From a bacterium (GTDB lineage: Bacteria; Patescibacteriota; Minisyncoccia; UBA6257; GWB1-50-10): DNA of 36,422 nucleotides. A program made the position numbers and the translations under genes. The notes beneath the pieces were generated by a model. It made no database searches, was not told the DNA's origin, and worked only from the letters and a program-made list of their open reading frames with translations. The stretch lies in NCBI GenBank assembly GCA_021812365.1, contig JAKANQ010000006.1, forward strand, positions 1-36,422. The letters run 5' to 3'. Of this stretch, positions 14,131 to 22,304 are shown piece after piece; within the stretch, counting starts at the first letter, position 1, and the number at the start of each line of letters is the position of its first letter.

Positions 14131-14159
14131 TTGATGTGTATATGAACTTGGATTATAGT
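14131..14159 (+). promoter_or_regulatory. tatD promoter, overlapping a divergent -10 on the other strand
   Basis: TTGATG (14131-14136) and TATAGT (14154-14159) are spaced by 17 nt for tatD. The same bases read TATAAT on the minus strand (14152-14157), facing the HAD gene with its SD-led leader. I see no good minus-strand -35, so the divergent half is weaker. Confidence 0.6.
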
Positions 14160-14189
14160 AGAGCAATCGAATTCAAAAAACAATAACTT

Positions 14190-14978
14190 ATGAAATTCAC
14201 GCATTTCGATGCACACACACACGTTCAATTTCCCGCATACGACGTAGACCGCGCCGAAGTGATAGAGCGCGCGTTCAATGAAGGAATTGGAATGATAAAC
14301 GTCGGCTCCGATGCCGCAATGTCGAGGCACGCGATAACGCTCGCTCACAAATACGAGAATGGCGTATACGCGACAGTGGGCCTTCATCCAAGTGATGCAA
14401 ACGAAGGCTTTGACTACGAAGCATATAAAACACTCGCACAAGACGAGAAAGTGGTCGCCATCGGCGAATGCGGACTCGATTTTTTGAGAATCACTGAAAA
14501 AACTGAAATCGCACAAGACGCTCAGAAGGCCATCTTCTTGCAACAGATGAAACTCTCATTCGAAGTCAAAAAACCGCTTATGATACACTGCCGCAACGCA
14601 ATGCCCGAACTCATAATACTTCTCAAAGAGCATAAGGAAATGCTCGTCCCCAATTCAGTGGTGCATTTTTTTTCGGGAACCGCGGAGGAGGCGAAAGAAC
14701 TGCTGACACTCGGTTTTTATTTCACATTTGGAGGAGTCATCACATTTGTCCACGATTACGACGAAGCGGTGAACACTATTCCTGTCGACCGCCTCTTAAC
14801 GGAAACGGACGCACCGTATGTAACACCGGTTCCCCATCGAGGAAAAAGAAATGAGCCGTTATTCGTCCTCGAAACAGAGAAGAAACTCGCGGAGCTCAAA
14901 GGAATCTCTGAGCAAGAAATGGCCGCACAAATAATAAAAAATGCGGAAAAGGTCTTTTCGATAGACCTTTCCGCTTAG
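14190..14978 (+). CDS. tatD: TatD family metal-dependent hydrolase/DNase
   Basis: The protein has 262 residues. FDAHTHVQFP carries the H-x-H metal site (usually D-x-H-x-H). GLHPSD, IGECGLDF (metal-bridging Glu), MIHCRNA (His), VVHFFSG (His) and LLTETDAPYVTP (Asp) complete the TIM-barrel metal centre. The family has 3'-5' exonuclease activity on single-stranded DNA and RNA and acts in DNA repair or turnover; some members act on other substrates. It has its own promoter and a short leader. A hairpin formed by the last codons (about 14940-14973) may help end the transcript. Confidence 0.92.
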   Translation: MKFTHFDAHTHVQFPAYDVDRAEVIERAFNEGIGMINVGSDAAMSRHAITLAHKYENGVYATVGLHPSDANEGFDYEAYKTLAQDEKVVAIGECGLDFLRITEKTEIAQDAQKAIFLQQMKLSFEVKKPLMIHCRNAMPELIILLKEHKEMLVPNSVVHFFSGTAEEAKELLTLGFYFTFGGVITFVHDYDEAVNTIPVDRLLTETDAPYVTPVPHRGKRNEPLFVLETEKKLAELKGISEQEMAAQIIKNAEKVFSIDLSA

Positions 14979-15016
14979 TGCAAGTGCGCGAGATGCTGCA
15001 AGATAATGAAAAGCGG

Positions 15017-16084
15017 CTAGCGCACCAAACTGCTCACCCGTTCAGTGAGAAAGCGGAGCCATTTTGAAAACAGAAAAAGGAATCCGAAACCGATAATGAG
15101 GCCGAGCCATGTAGGAACAAATTTGAACCAGAATCCATAGCGATAAAAAAGCGGCCAGTGCAAGAGATATATCTCAAATGAATAGGCGCCCACAAACCCG
15201 ACAAATCTTGAACGGAGCGGAAGCGCGATGAACGCGAATATACCCGCCACAACCGCCGCCAAGCTTACCCATTGTTCTGAAGGCAGTCCTATGGCCGCGT
15301 TAAAAAGAATATATGCGAAAATGGACGAGAAAACGACGAAGAATACCGGACGCCGCCATCCTTTCATATATTCTCGAATCGAAGGACCGTGAACCGCAGC
15401 AAATTGCGCGAGTGCGATGCCGAGCGGAAAAGACATCCAATGAACTCGATAGAGACTCTCAATTCCCTGATCGGCGTGCGGAAGCGCTCGCATGAATATG
15501 AATGAAAAGAACGCCATGAGGAGCGCGGAAAGGTAGGGATGCTTTCGTGTGGCAATAAGAGGAAATAGGAGATAGAAGAAGAAAAGAGGCGTAACGAACC
15601 ACAGAGATGAATTCACCGCATGAAATATATCGGAACTCGAAAACCAACCGAAAAAGCTTTGAACCACGCTCACCACGGGATATGAGATATGCAAAAGGAA
15701 GAAATCCAAGAAATACCACGCGATAAGCGTGAGCCACAGCGGAATGATTATCTTCAAAAATCGTTTTTTATAGAACCGCATCACGCCCTCACCCTTCTTC
15801 AAAAAGGACATGGTGAGTCCGAATCCGGAGAGTAAAAAGAAAAAATTCACCGCAACACCGCCCGCGATTGAAAACGGAAAGAGAAATTGTGAGTTTGCGG
15901 AAAGGAAATACCCCACATGAGAAAACACGATGGCAAGTATCGCATATCCCTTGAGCTCCGTAGTCGTTTCAAGTCCTAATACCCCCTCCTCATTTCGCTT
16001 TTTCAAGGTGAGAAAAATGGCACCGATAAGTGCGATGCTAAAAAGTACCGTCTGTAGGATAGGATTGGATACGTAGAGTTGCAT
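15017..16084 (-). CDS. Acyltransferase 3 family membrane protein (OafA-like)
   Basis: The protein has 355 residues and about ten membrane segments. LKGYAILAIVFSHVGYFL contains the conserved histidine of the family (usually R-x-x-A-hhhVhhhH). NFFFLLSGFGLTMSF follows the pattern of the F-x-L-S-G-F/Y motif. FEIYLLHWPLFY is the C-terminal S-x-x-h-Y-L-x-H-x-P/W-type motif. Such proteins move acyl groups, often acetyl, to extracellular sugars or wall polymers. The ATG at 16084 lies 2 nt after the recQ stop, so it is probably co-transcribed with and translated after recQ. Confidence 0.88.
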   Translation of the reverse strand: MQLYVSNPILQTVLFSIALIGAIFLTLKKRNEEGVLGLETTTELKGYAILAIVFSHVGYFLSANSQFLFPFSIAGGVAVNFFFLLSGFGLTMSFLKKGEGVMRFYKKRFLKIIIPLWLTLIAWYFLDFFLLHISYPVVSVVQSFFGWFSSSDIFHAVNSSLWFVTPLFFFYLLFPLIATRKHPYLSALLMAFFSFIFMRALPHADQGIESLYRVHWMSFPLGIALAQFAAVHGPSIREYMKGWRRPVFFVVFSSIFAYILFNAAIGLPSEQWVSLAAVVAGIFAFIALPLRSRFVGFVGAYSFEIYLLHWPLFYRYGFWFKFVPTWLGLIIGFGFLFLFSKWLRFLTERVSSLVR

Positions 16085-16086
16085 AG

Positions 16087-17304
16087 TTACCAATTGACCG
16101 AGCGCTTCACGGGCGGAGCGAAATCAAGACACACATCGCACATCCCGCAATTTCCATTCGGATATTTTTCTCCGAAATATTGCAGAAGCATCTTTCGCCT
16201 GCAAAAATTCGCAGTGCAATAGGTGACCATAGTTTCCAACTGCTGCTCGGCAATGCGAATCTGATCGGGGTCCGTTTTTTTGCTGATGAAATACTCATGC
16301 TTCATCTTATCGCTGTAACTGAAGAATAGAATACACTCTGCGGGCTTCCCGTCGCGTCCCGCACGGCCGGTTTCCTGATAATATCCCTCTATGTTCTTCG
16401 GAAGATCATAGTGGATGACGAATCGCACATCGGGTTTATCGATACCCATACCGAACGCGATGGTCGCAGTGATGACTTGCGCATCACCCTTCATGAAGGA
16501 GCTCTGACTTTTCTCGCGTTCTTTCTGCGGAAGTCCCGCGTGATACGCGCGAGCACTCACGCCATCTGCGGAAAGATCCTTTGCAAGCCGTTCAGCCGAA
16601 GCGCGGCTATGGCAATAGATGATGCCCGACTGTCCCGCGTGGTCTTCTATGTAGCCCAGTATCTCCTCATAGGAGTTTTGTTTCGGGCGAATTGAATAAT
16701 GGAGGTTCTTCCGGTCAAAGCTTCCGCAAAACAGGGAAAAATCATGGAACTCAAGCTGTTTGATGATATCAGCCCGTACTTTAAGCGTGGCGGTAGCAGT
16801 AAGGGCAATTATCGGAACTTTGGGGAAAAGGCCTCGTATGAGCGAAATATTGCGATATTCGGGCCTAAAATCGTGTCCCCATTCGGAAATACAGTGGGCC
16901 TCATCAACCGCAAAAAGAGAGATGGGAAGAGAGCTCAAAAAGTCCATGAATCCCTCCTTTAAAAGCCGCTCGGGGGCGACATAAAGAATCTTTATCTCCC
17001 CATTCCTTAACCGTTCTTTTATTGCGCGCTCTTCGCGAACGCCGAGACTGCTATTCAGATATGCCGCGGGTATCTCGCTCCCCTCCAACCCGGAAACCTG
17101 ATCCTTCATAAGTGAGATAAGCGGAGAGACGACAAGCGTGATGCCCGGAAGCATCATTGCGGGAAGCTGATAGCACAATGATTTTCCCCCTCCCGTAGGA
17201 AGAAGCACAAGCGTATCCTTTCCTTTCAATACGTTCTCGATGGCATCTTTTTGAATGGGCAAAAATTCATCAAATCCAAAATGTTTTTTGAGTCGCTCGT
17301 ACAT
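16087..17304 (-). CDS. recQ: RecQ-type ATP-dependent DNA helicase, short form
   Basis: The protein has 405 residues. LPTGGGKSLCYQLPA is Walker A, VDEAHCISEWGHDFRPEY is motif II with the RecQ aromatic-rich loop, and ALTATAT is motif III. QETGRAGRDG is motif VI, and CRRKMLLQYFG...CGMCDVC is the RecQ zinc-binding site. The winged-helix and HRDC domains of E. coli RecQ (about 610 residues) are missing, so the protein ends right after the zinc domain. It unwinds 3'-tailed duplex, forked or structured DNA in recombination repair. TTGCAT-17-CATAAT (17313-17341) ends 8 nt before the ATG, predicting a near-leaderless message. Confidence 0.92.
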   Translation of the reverse strand: MYERLKKHFGFDEFLPIQKDAIENVLKGKDTLVLLPTGGGKSLCYQLPAMMLPGITLVVSPLISLMKDQVSGLEGSEIPAAYLNSSLGVREERAIKERLRNGEIKILYVAPERLLKEGFMDFLSSLPISLFAVDEAHCISEWGHDFRPEYRNISLIRGLFPKVPIIALTATATLKVRADIIKQLEFHDFSLFCGSFDRKNLHYSIRPKQNSYEEILGYIEDHAGQSGIIYCHSRASAERLAKDLSADGVSARAYHAGLPQKEREKSQSSFMKGDAQVITATIAFGMGIDKPDVRFVIHYDLPKNIEGYYQETGRAGRDGKPAECILFFSYSDKMKHEYFISKKTDPDQIRIAEQQLETMVTYCTANFCRRKMLLQYFGEKYPNGNCGMCDVCLDFAPPVKRSVNW

Positions 17305-17312
17305 GAATCTTG

Positions 17313-17341
17313 ATTATGCCGCATTTGCAGAATCGATGCAA
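17313..17341 (-). promoter_or_regulatory. recQ promoter
   Basis: On the minus strand, TTGCAT (17336-17341) and CATAAT (17313-17318) are spaced by exactly 17 nt. The -10 ends 8 nt before the recQ ATG at 17304. Confidence 0.65.
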
Positions 17342-17406
17342 AATAAAAGATGAGAACCGATTGACATTTCAGAAAAGGAAGAACACATTGAATATAGAAC
17401 CTCCAC

Positions 17407-17422
17407 GTGCCGCGCGCGGCAC
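17407..17422. repeat. 16-nt perfect GC palindrome in the leader of the secreted-protein gene
   Basis: GTGCCGCGCGCGGCAC lies 30 nt before the ATG at 17452. It could form a leader hairpin or bind a dimeric regulator. No T run follows, so it is not an ordinary terminator. Confidence 0.6.
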
Positions 17423-17451
17423 CCACCTTAACAAACGCACAGGAGACGCTC

Positions 17452-18087
17452 ATGACATGCCGGCTGTTGTTTATTCCCTTATTTTTCCTTTGCTCGCTTC
17501 TTTTATCTGCAAATGCGCCGCCAAAACCTGGCGATACCCGTTTGTCAAACAACTTCCTGAAGGACATTGAAGTCGTAAATGATCCAAAATTCATTCTAGT
17601 CACTCATTTCGAGATAAATGTTCCGAAGTCATACGTGCACGAAGAACAGCTCGACAGGTTCCGCCTCAAAAATGGACCGCTTTTCAACCGATTCAGCGCT
17701 TCGCTCTCAGACAAAACATGGGCCGATGCGGCCGAACCGCTCAAGCCCGGAAAGACCTACGAAGTGAGCATCTTCTCTTTCGCGGAAGAAGTAACCTATC
17801 AAGACTGTAAGAAGTTCTGCGAAAGCAAGGGAGCGCTCCTTGCGGGAGCACAGGGGCTTTCACTTCTTTGGGAGATGAAGAAGGATCAGTTACCGCTCGA
17901 TAAGGCGCTCCTCTCATTCAACAATCTTGACGCGTATCCCACTGAAACAAAGAAGGGGGAATCCATCTACATACTCCCCTTCATCGCGCGATTTTCGAAT
18001 GGAAGCTGGTGGCTCGAACTCATCACCGTGAAGAAAAAACTGAACAGCGATTACTGTCTCGTCTGCTTCTTTAAGAAGCATAAATAG
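17452..18087 (+). CDS. Exported protein of unknown function, CPR-type
   Basis: The protein has 211 residues from the ATG at 17452, which has AGGAG 7 nt upstream; an earlier in-frame ATG at 17407 has no support and lies in the palindrome. MTCRLLFIPLFFLCSLLLSANA is a classic signal peptide. A middle segment, YQDCKKFCESKGALLAGAQGLSLLWEMKKDQLP, has two cysteines and a G-A-Q-G-L-S motif. The C-terminus carries another pair (DYCLVCFF). I recall similar proteins only from Patescibacteria and can give no function. It has an SD-led leader and its own terminator. Confidence 0.7.
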   Translation: MTCRLLFIPLFFLCSLLLSANAPPKPGDTRLSNNFLKDIEVVNDPKFILVTHFEINVPKSYVHEEQLDRFRLKNGPLFNRFSASLSDKTWADAAEPLKPGKTYEVSIFSFAEEVTYQDCKKFCESKGALLAGAQGLSLLWEMKKDQLPLDKALLSFNNLDAYPTETKKGESIYILPFIARFSNGSWWLELITVKKKLNSDYCLVCFFKKHK

Positions 18088-18090
18088 ATT

Positions 18091-18117
18091 GGGACCTCCG
18101 AAAGGAGGTCCCTTTTT
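18091..18117 (+). terminator. Terminator after the exported protein gene
   Basis: A 9-bp stem GGGACCTCC/GGAGGTCCC with GAAA loop is followed by five T. Confidence 0.9.
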
Positions 18118-18207
18118 GTTGTATCTATACCTTTACAAAATACGCATATTATGTAACAATATTTTTGCGGTAATGCACCTTAACAAGCAACCGCAAGGAG
18201 GAATGAC

Positions 18208-18537
18208 ATGCAGGGAAAAACCACTTTCCGAGCGAAGGTGATGGTGAAGGGCGAGAAGGAAGCTGAAGTCTTCTACACGATGCACACGAGGCCGAGCCTC
18301 AGCAAGATCTGCGGATGCAAATCCGGAACGAAGATTTCGACCGTCGTCATCGTCGTGAAGAAGATTGTCATGGACGGCACGCGCCTGTCCCACAAAGACC
18401 ATACCGCGAAGGCCGCAGCCCGCGAAGTGCGCTCCGCCATGAAGGATGGAGGCGCGCTCTGCGAATCCTGCCTCGGCACGCTCCGTGAGCGAGCCCTGAA
18501 GCCCGACTCGAAGGGTCAGACCTTCATGGCACGCTAG
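18208..18537 (+). CDS. Small basic Cys-containing protein of unknown function
   Basis: The protein has 109 residues, is strongly basic and has no signal peptide. Cys35-G-Cys37 and Cys85-E-S-Cys88 could form one zinc site. A perfect AAGGAGG lies 7 nt before the ATG. The leader shares CACCTTAACAA with the leader of the exported-protein gene upstream, which suggests the two genes are regulated alike or arose together. It is followed directly by a strong terminator, so it is monocistronic. I do not recognise a family; a nucleic-acid-binding role is only a guess from charge. Confidence 0.65.
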   Translation: MQGKTTFRAKVMVKGEKEAEVFYTMHTRPSLSKICGCKSGTKISTVVIVVKKIVMDGTRLSHKDHTAKAAAREVRSAMKDGGALCESCLGTLRERALKPDSKGQTFMAR

Positions 18538-18543
18538 CGATAT

Positions 18544-18567
18544 CCCCCGCACATTGCGGGGGTTTTT
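18544..18567 (+). terminator. Terminator after the small basic protein gene
   Basis: A 7-bp stem CCCCCGC/GCGGGGG with a 5-nt loop is followed by five T. Confidence 0.9.
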
Positions 18568-18617
18568 ATTATGTAAAAAGGTGGTCTTATCGGAAGATAC
18601 GGGGTATCATGATACAA

Positions 18618-19595
18618 ATGTTACTCGACGACGTCACAATCAAAATATCCGCAGGAAATGGAGGCAAGGGCAAGGTTTCTTTCAATAAGAACCTTATGGA
18701 GCTTGGACCTACTGGCGGAACGGGAGGCAATGGCGGAAGCGTCTATTTTGAAGGCGTATCCGACTTGAACGCGTTGAACAAATTTCGTTTCAATAAAGAT
18801 GTGAAAGCGGAGAATGGTCAGGATGGAAAAGCTCAGTTCAATGATGGACACACCGCGCCAGACCTCGTATTAAAGATTCCCGTGGGTACCATCATCCATG
18901 ACCTCGATAATGGCACTGACCGCGAAATAGTGAAGATCGGCGAGCGAATGCTTATTGCAAAGGGCGGCAAGGGCGGCAAGGGTAATTTTCATTTCCGCTC
19001 TGCGCGGAATACGACGCCAAAGCAATCGCAAGGAGGCCTCCCCGGAGAACATACGACCGTGCGTCTTGAATTGAAATTGATAGCCGACGTAGGTTTCGTC
19101 GGACTCCCCAACGTAGGTAAATCAAGTTTGTTGAACGAACTCACTCGCGCAAGCGCGAAGGTCGCGAACTATCCATTTACCACGCTTGAACCGAACCTTG
19201 GAACTCATTTTGAACTCATCCTTGCTGACATTCCAGGACTCATCGAGGGTGCTTCGCTCGGAAAAGGACTTGGCATAAAATTTCTTCGGCACGTTGAGCG
19301 AACCAATACCCTTTTCCATTTCATTTCCGCCGAATCGGAAAATCCCGCAAAGGATTACAAAACGATTCGCAATGAACTTGGAGCATATAATAAAGAACTC
19401 TTGAACCATAAGGAGTATCTCTTCCTCACAAAAAGCGACATGGTATCCGCTGAAATGATAAAGGAGAAGATGAAGATACTTACAAAACTGAATCCAAATG
19501 TGGTAGCCATCACCATCTATGATGATGAGAGCATTAAGGAAGTCACAAAAATACTAAATATTCTTGAAAAGGAGAAGCACGCGAACGAAGAATAA
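18618..19595 (+). CDS. obgE: GTPase Obg
   Basis: The protein has 325 residues. The N-terminal Obg fold has glycine-rich loops (SAGNGGKGKVSF, GPTGGTGGNGGSV, AKGGKGGKGN). The G domain has G1 GLPNVGKS, G3 DIPG and G4 TKSD. The C-terminal OCT domain found in many bacteria is absent. Obg acts in late 50S ribosome assembly and stress signalling. I chose the ATG at 18618 because family proteins begin at this point (M-x-x-D-x-V-x-I) and a -10-like TATCAT (18605-18610) ends 7 nt before it; an ATG at 18609 would overlap that box. Confidence 0.95.
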   Translation: MLLDDVTIKISAGNGGKGKVSFNKNLMELGPTGGTGGNGGSVYFEGVSDLNALNKFRFNKDVKAENGQDGKAQFNDGHTAPDLVLKIPVGTIIHDLDNGTDREIVKIGERMLIAKGGKGGKGNFHFRSARNTTPKQSQGGLPGEHTTVRLELKLIADVGFVGLPNVGKSSLLNELTRASAKVANYPFTTLEPNLGTHFELILADIPGLIEGASLGKGLGIKFLRHVERTNTLFHFISAESENPAKDYKTIRNELGAYNKELLNHKEYLFLTKSDMVSAEMIKEKMKILTKLNPNVVAITIYDDESIKEVTKILNILEKEKHANEE

Positions 19596-19596
19596 A

Positions 19597-19622
19597 AAAA
19601 TCCGCCCGAATGGGCGGATTTT
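19597..19622. terminator. Bidirectional terminator between obg and ftsX
   Basis: An 11-bp stem (19597-19607 with 19612-19622) has A-rich and T-rich flanks for both strands. It lies between convergent genes. Confidence 0.9.
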
Positions 19623-19625
19623 TCA

Positions 19626-20534
19626 TTACACGTGGAGGTACTTTCTTACGGCGATGAAACTGGAAGCGATTCCCATACCCGTACAAAAAAGCAGTTGATA
19701 CATGAATAGCGATACGTAATTCCCAGCAAAATACATACTAAGATTTATCTCGGGAACAAAACTGTGCACATACGGCGCAATAAAATTTATCATCGGAATC
19801 ATTATCACGAAACTTGTAATCGCCGCGATGAATCCATAGATGATACCCTCAACAATGAAAGGACCCCGAATGAACGAATTGGAAGCACCCACAAGACGCA
19901 TGATATTTATCTGATCGCTTGCGGAAAAGATAGCAAGACGAATCGTGTTGAATGTCACCACAACCGCGAGAATCGAGAGGAATATCGTAAGTGCGATACC
20001 ACCATTACGCATCGTATCAAGCAATCCGATGAGTCTATTGATGACCACCTGATTCTGCGAATAGGTTATCTTCTCTATCTGGTCTGCGAGCGTTTTTGCC
20101 TCAAGATAGCTCGCAATCGATTTATACTCTCTCGGATCCTTTGCCTTGATATTAAGCGACGCAAGAAGCGGATTGGTATCCAACTCTTCAATTGCCTGAC
20201 CAAGTGCGGGATCATCCGCATGCTTATTCTTAAAATCGGAAAGCGCGGCCTCCGCAGATACATATTCCACGCTCTTCACCTCATCAAGACTCTCCAATGA
20301 TTTCTTGATATTCAAAATATAATCCTCGGACGCGTTACTCTTAAAATAAATGCTGATGTCTATCTTATCCTGCAATGAACCAAGAGCGGTCTTCCCCATC
20401 ACGTTGAAGAGCACGAGCCCCTCGAATACGATTGCGGCAAGTATCATGATGCCTATCGTAGAAACCGAAAGCCAGCCATTCCTTACAAATGCCTGCCATC
20501 CGTATTTTATTATGCGCGTAAGTGTGACTATCAT
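19626..20534 (-). CDS. ftsX: Cell division protein FtsX
   Basis: The protein has 302 residues with four membrane segments (about residues 22-45, 178-205, 225-250 and 268-292). A large extracellular loop after the first contains the typical ISIYFKSNASEDYI start. The FtsX C-terminal region is clear: TFNTIRLAIFSASDQINIMRLVGASNSFIRGPFIVEGIIYG. FtsX with FtsE forms an ABC-type complex that relays division-ring state to peptidoglycan hydrolases outside the membrane. It follows ftsE by 3 nt. Confidence 0.93.
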   Translation of the reverse strand: MIVTLTRIIKYGWQAFVRNGWLSVSTIGIMILAAIVFEGLVLFNVMGKTALGSLQDKIDISIYFKSNASEDYILNIKKSLESLDEVKSVEYVSAEAALSDFKNKHADDPALGQAIEELDTNPLLASLNIKAKDPREYKSIASYLEAKTLADQIEKITYSQNQVVINRLIGLLDTMRNGGIALTIFLSILAVVVTFNTIRLAIFSASDQINIMRLVGASNSFIRGPFIVEGIIYGFIAAITSFVIMIPMINFIAPYVHSFVPEINLSMYFAGNYVSLFMYQLLFCTGMGIASSFIAVRKYLHV

Positions 20535-20537
20535 AGA

Positions 20538-21221
20538 TTAGTCTAAAATGAATCTCCCATTTGCTTCGTCCTTTATAACCATACCATTTTCAAGCGTAAT
20601 GACACGCTGTCCCAACGAATTCACTATTTCCTTATCGTGAGTCGCCAAGATGACCGTGCTGCCTAATTCATTGATCTTAGTAAGAAGCTTCACCACTTCC
20701 CACGTGTTATAGGGATCCAAATTGCCCGTAGGTTCATCGGCTATCAGCACGTCTGGCCTATTGATCATCGCGCGGGCAATCGCAACACGCTGCCTTTCAC
20801 CTCCTGAAAGTTCCGCGGGGAAATTCTTCTCCTTCCCTTTCAATCCCACCATATCCAAGACCTGAGGCACATACTCGGTAATTTCCGACTGCGGCCTGCC
20901 GGCTACCTCGAGCGCAAATGCCACATTCTCGAATACAGTCTTCTTCATGAGCAGTCTGAAGTCCTGAAAGATGACGCCAATATGCCTCCTCAATTCCGGC
21001 AACTCGCTCGACTTCAGCTTGGTCACCTCATAAGTACCGAAAAATATCTGCCCTTTAGTCGGCTTTTCCTCGCCAATCAGCATTTTGATGATGGTCGATT
21101 TACCCGCTCCCGAACGTCCCACAATGGACACGAACTCCCCAGGCTGAATCTTAAAACTTACCTTATCAAGCGCTACCGTACCGTGACTATACGCCTTCGT
21201 GACGTTTTGAAAGATGATCAT
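20538..21221 (-). CDS. ftsE: Cell division ATP-binding protein FtsE
   Basis: The protein has 227 residues. [14 protein letters not shown] is Walker [15 protein letters not shown] is the ABC signature, [12 protein letters not shown] is Walker B, and the H-loop is in ILATHDKEI. The Q-loop is at VIFQDFRLL. It is the cytoplasmic ATPase partner of FtsX. The gap of 78 nt to prfB upstream contains a short inverted repeat but no convincing terminator, so prfB-ftsE-ftsX, a common bacterial gene order, may be one unit. Confidence 0.95.
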   Translation of the reverse strand: MIIFQNVTKAYSHGTVALDKVSFKIQPGEFVSIVGRSGAGKSTIIKMLIGEEKPTKGQIFFGTYEVTKLKSSELPELRRHIGVIFQDFRLLMKKTVFENVAFALEVAGRPQSEITEYVPQVLDMVGLKGKEKNFPAELSGGERQRVAIARAMINRPDVLIADEPTGNLDPYNTWEVVKLLTKINELGSTVILATHDKEIVNSLGQRVITLENGMVIKDEANGRFILD

Positions 21222-21299
21222 AAGCTAAAATAAGACTAAAAAATAAACGCGAAAACGTTCGATTCCTACCGTTTAATGGTAGCACAAAACGGGATTTGA

Positions 21300-21986
21300 T
21301 TAAAGCAAATCAAGATTTCCAGCTAACACTTCCTCCACTTTAGTCATTTTATTTCCCGTGCGATGGTCTTTCACCTGCTTATACGGGTGCAAAATATATG
21401 AGCGAATCTCATGGCCCCATTCGGGTTTCACGCGCGTTCGCAGATTGGCAATATCCTTTTCATGCTGCTCTTCCGCGAGATGCAGAAGTTTCGCCTTCAT
21501 CATATTCAGCGCTCGCTCCTTATTCGCTGCCTGGGAACGTTCCTCGCGTGATGCGGTCACCACGCCCGTCGGAATATGCACGATGCGAACCGCGGTCTCA
21601 ACCTTGTTCACATTCTGCCCTCCGGGACCTCCCGCGCGGCTGAAATCTATCTTTAGATCTTTCTCAGGAATCTGCACGTACCGCGCCTCCACTTCGGGAA
21701 GTTCGGGCAGAACCTCCACAAGCGCAAATGAAGTATGTCGCAGTTTTTTCGCATCATAAGGCGAGATGCGCACAAGCCGGTGAACTCCTGATTCACTCTT
21801 CAATCGTTCAAAAACCCCAGGACCTTTAAGGCCGAGGGTATCATCATTTATATACTGAAGTTTCCATTGCTTCTTTTCCGCGAACTTCGCGTACATCTTA
21901 AGAAGCATATTCGCCCAATCCTTGGCATCATCGCCGCCCGCACCCGCAAGCACTGAGATGGTTATCGCATTAGGATTAAAATTCAT
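21300..21986 (-). CDS. prfB: Peptide chain release factor 2 lacking domain 1
   Basis: The protein has 228 residues; bacterial RF2 usually has about 330-370. It begins at the start of domain 2 ([25 protein letters not shown]). It keeps [21 protein letters not shown], where the stop-codon-reading SPF tripeptide appears as SPY. It also keeps the catalytic loop [17 protein letters not shown] with GGQ, and domain 4 through to the end. Domain 1, about 110-130 residues that contact the ribosomal stalk base, is absent: the frame upstream stays open only about 45 nt to a TGA, and tRNA-Thr then occupies the space. No N-terminal fragment or frameshifted exon is found upstream. Order with ftsE-ftsX supports identity. 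Confidence 0.85.
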   Translation of the reverse strand: MNFNPNAITISVLAGAGGDDAKDWANMLLKMYAKFAEKKQWKLQYINDDTLGLKGPGVFERLKSESGVHRLVRISPYDAKKLRHTSFALVEVLPELPEVEARYVQIPEKDLKIDFSRAGGPGGQNVNKVETAVRIVHIPTGVVTASREERSQAANKERALNMMKAKLLHLAEEQHEKDIANLRTRVKPEWGHEIRSYILHPYKQVKDHRTGNKMTKVEEVLAGNLDLL

Positions 21987-21998
21987 ATCAATGGAGCC

Positions 21999-22032
21999 AA
22001 TGGGTCCCGCTTTCAGCGGGGCGACCCCTCAC
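21999..22032 (-). repeat. Fragment of the tRNA-Thr 3' end fused to a GC palindrome
   Basis: Read on the minus strand, a palindrome of the form GCCCCG-CT-GAAAGCGGG is followed by CCATTGGCTC, a copy of the tRNA-Thr 3' acceptor strand. The palindrome differs at two positions from the core of the one in the tRNA-Gln remnant (GCCCCG-AA-GAAAGCGGG). It lies in the short leader upstream of the prfB ATG. Confidence 0.7.
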
Positions 22033-22059
22033 AAGGTTGATCTAACGGATAGTAATATG

Positions 22060-22132
22060 AGCCAATGGTCGGATTTGAACCGACGACCCACGCTTTACGA
22101 AAGCGTTGCTCTACCAGCTGAGCTACATTGGC
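22060..22132 (-). tRNA. tRNA-Thr (anticodon CGU)
   Basis: On the minus strand the acceptor arms GCCAATG and CATTGGC pair fully, the D arm is GCTC...GAGC, and the anticodon loop TTCGTAA gives CGU, reading ACG. The T arm is GTCGG-TTCAAAT-CCGAC. The discriminator is T and CCA is not encoded. Confidence 0.93.
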
Positions 22133-22195
22133 TTATAAGAAAACAAACAGTATTTGAGCAAAAACAAGCTATCATTCAATTCATGAATTTTGTAC

Positions 22196-22252
22196 CCGCC
22201 GCCTGGTGGCGCTGGGCACTGTGCTCGCCTTCGCTCACTTGCTACATTGGCG
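22196..22252 (-). repeat. tRNA-Thr 5' fragment joined to a 19-nt dispersed repeat and palindrome
   Basis: Read on the minus strand, GCCAATGTAGC (the first 11 bases of tRNA-Thr) runs into AGCAAGTGAGCGAAGGCGA (22225-22243). That 19-nt string also occurs exactly at 2469-2487, beside the tRNA-Gln remnant. Beyond it lies another short GC palindrome (around 22199-22213). Confidence 0.75.
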
Positions 22253-22284
22253 TAATAGCAACATTACGAGTATACAATGCGAAA

Positions 22285-22304
22285 ATCCCACAGTAAAGTG
22301 GGAT
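22285..22304 (-). terminator. rnpB terminator
   Basis: The minus-strand stem ATCCCAC/GTGGGAT (22298-22304 with 22285-22291) is followed by TTTCG. It lies just after the RNase P RNA 3' end. Confidence 0.85.

Noticed and set aside
14106-14543. N-terminal extension of the HAD gene through tatD
   Set aside because: It is antisense to tatD. Conserved HAD sequence begins at the ATG at 14105, which has a very strong ribosome-binding site.
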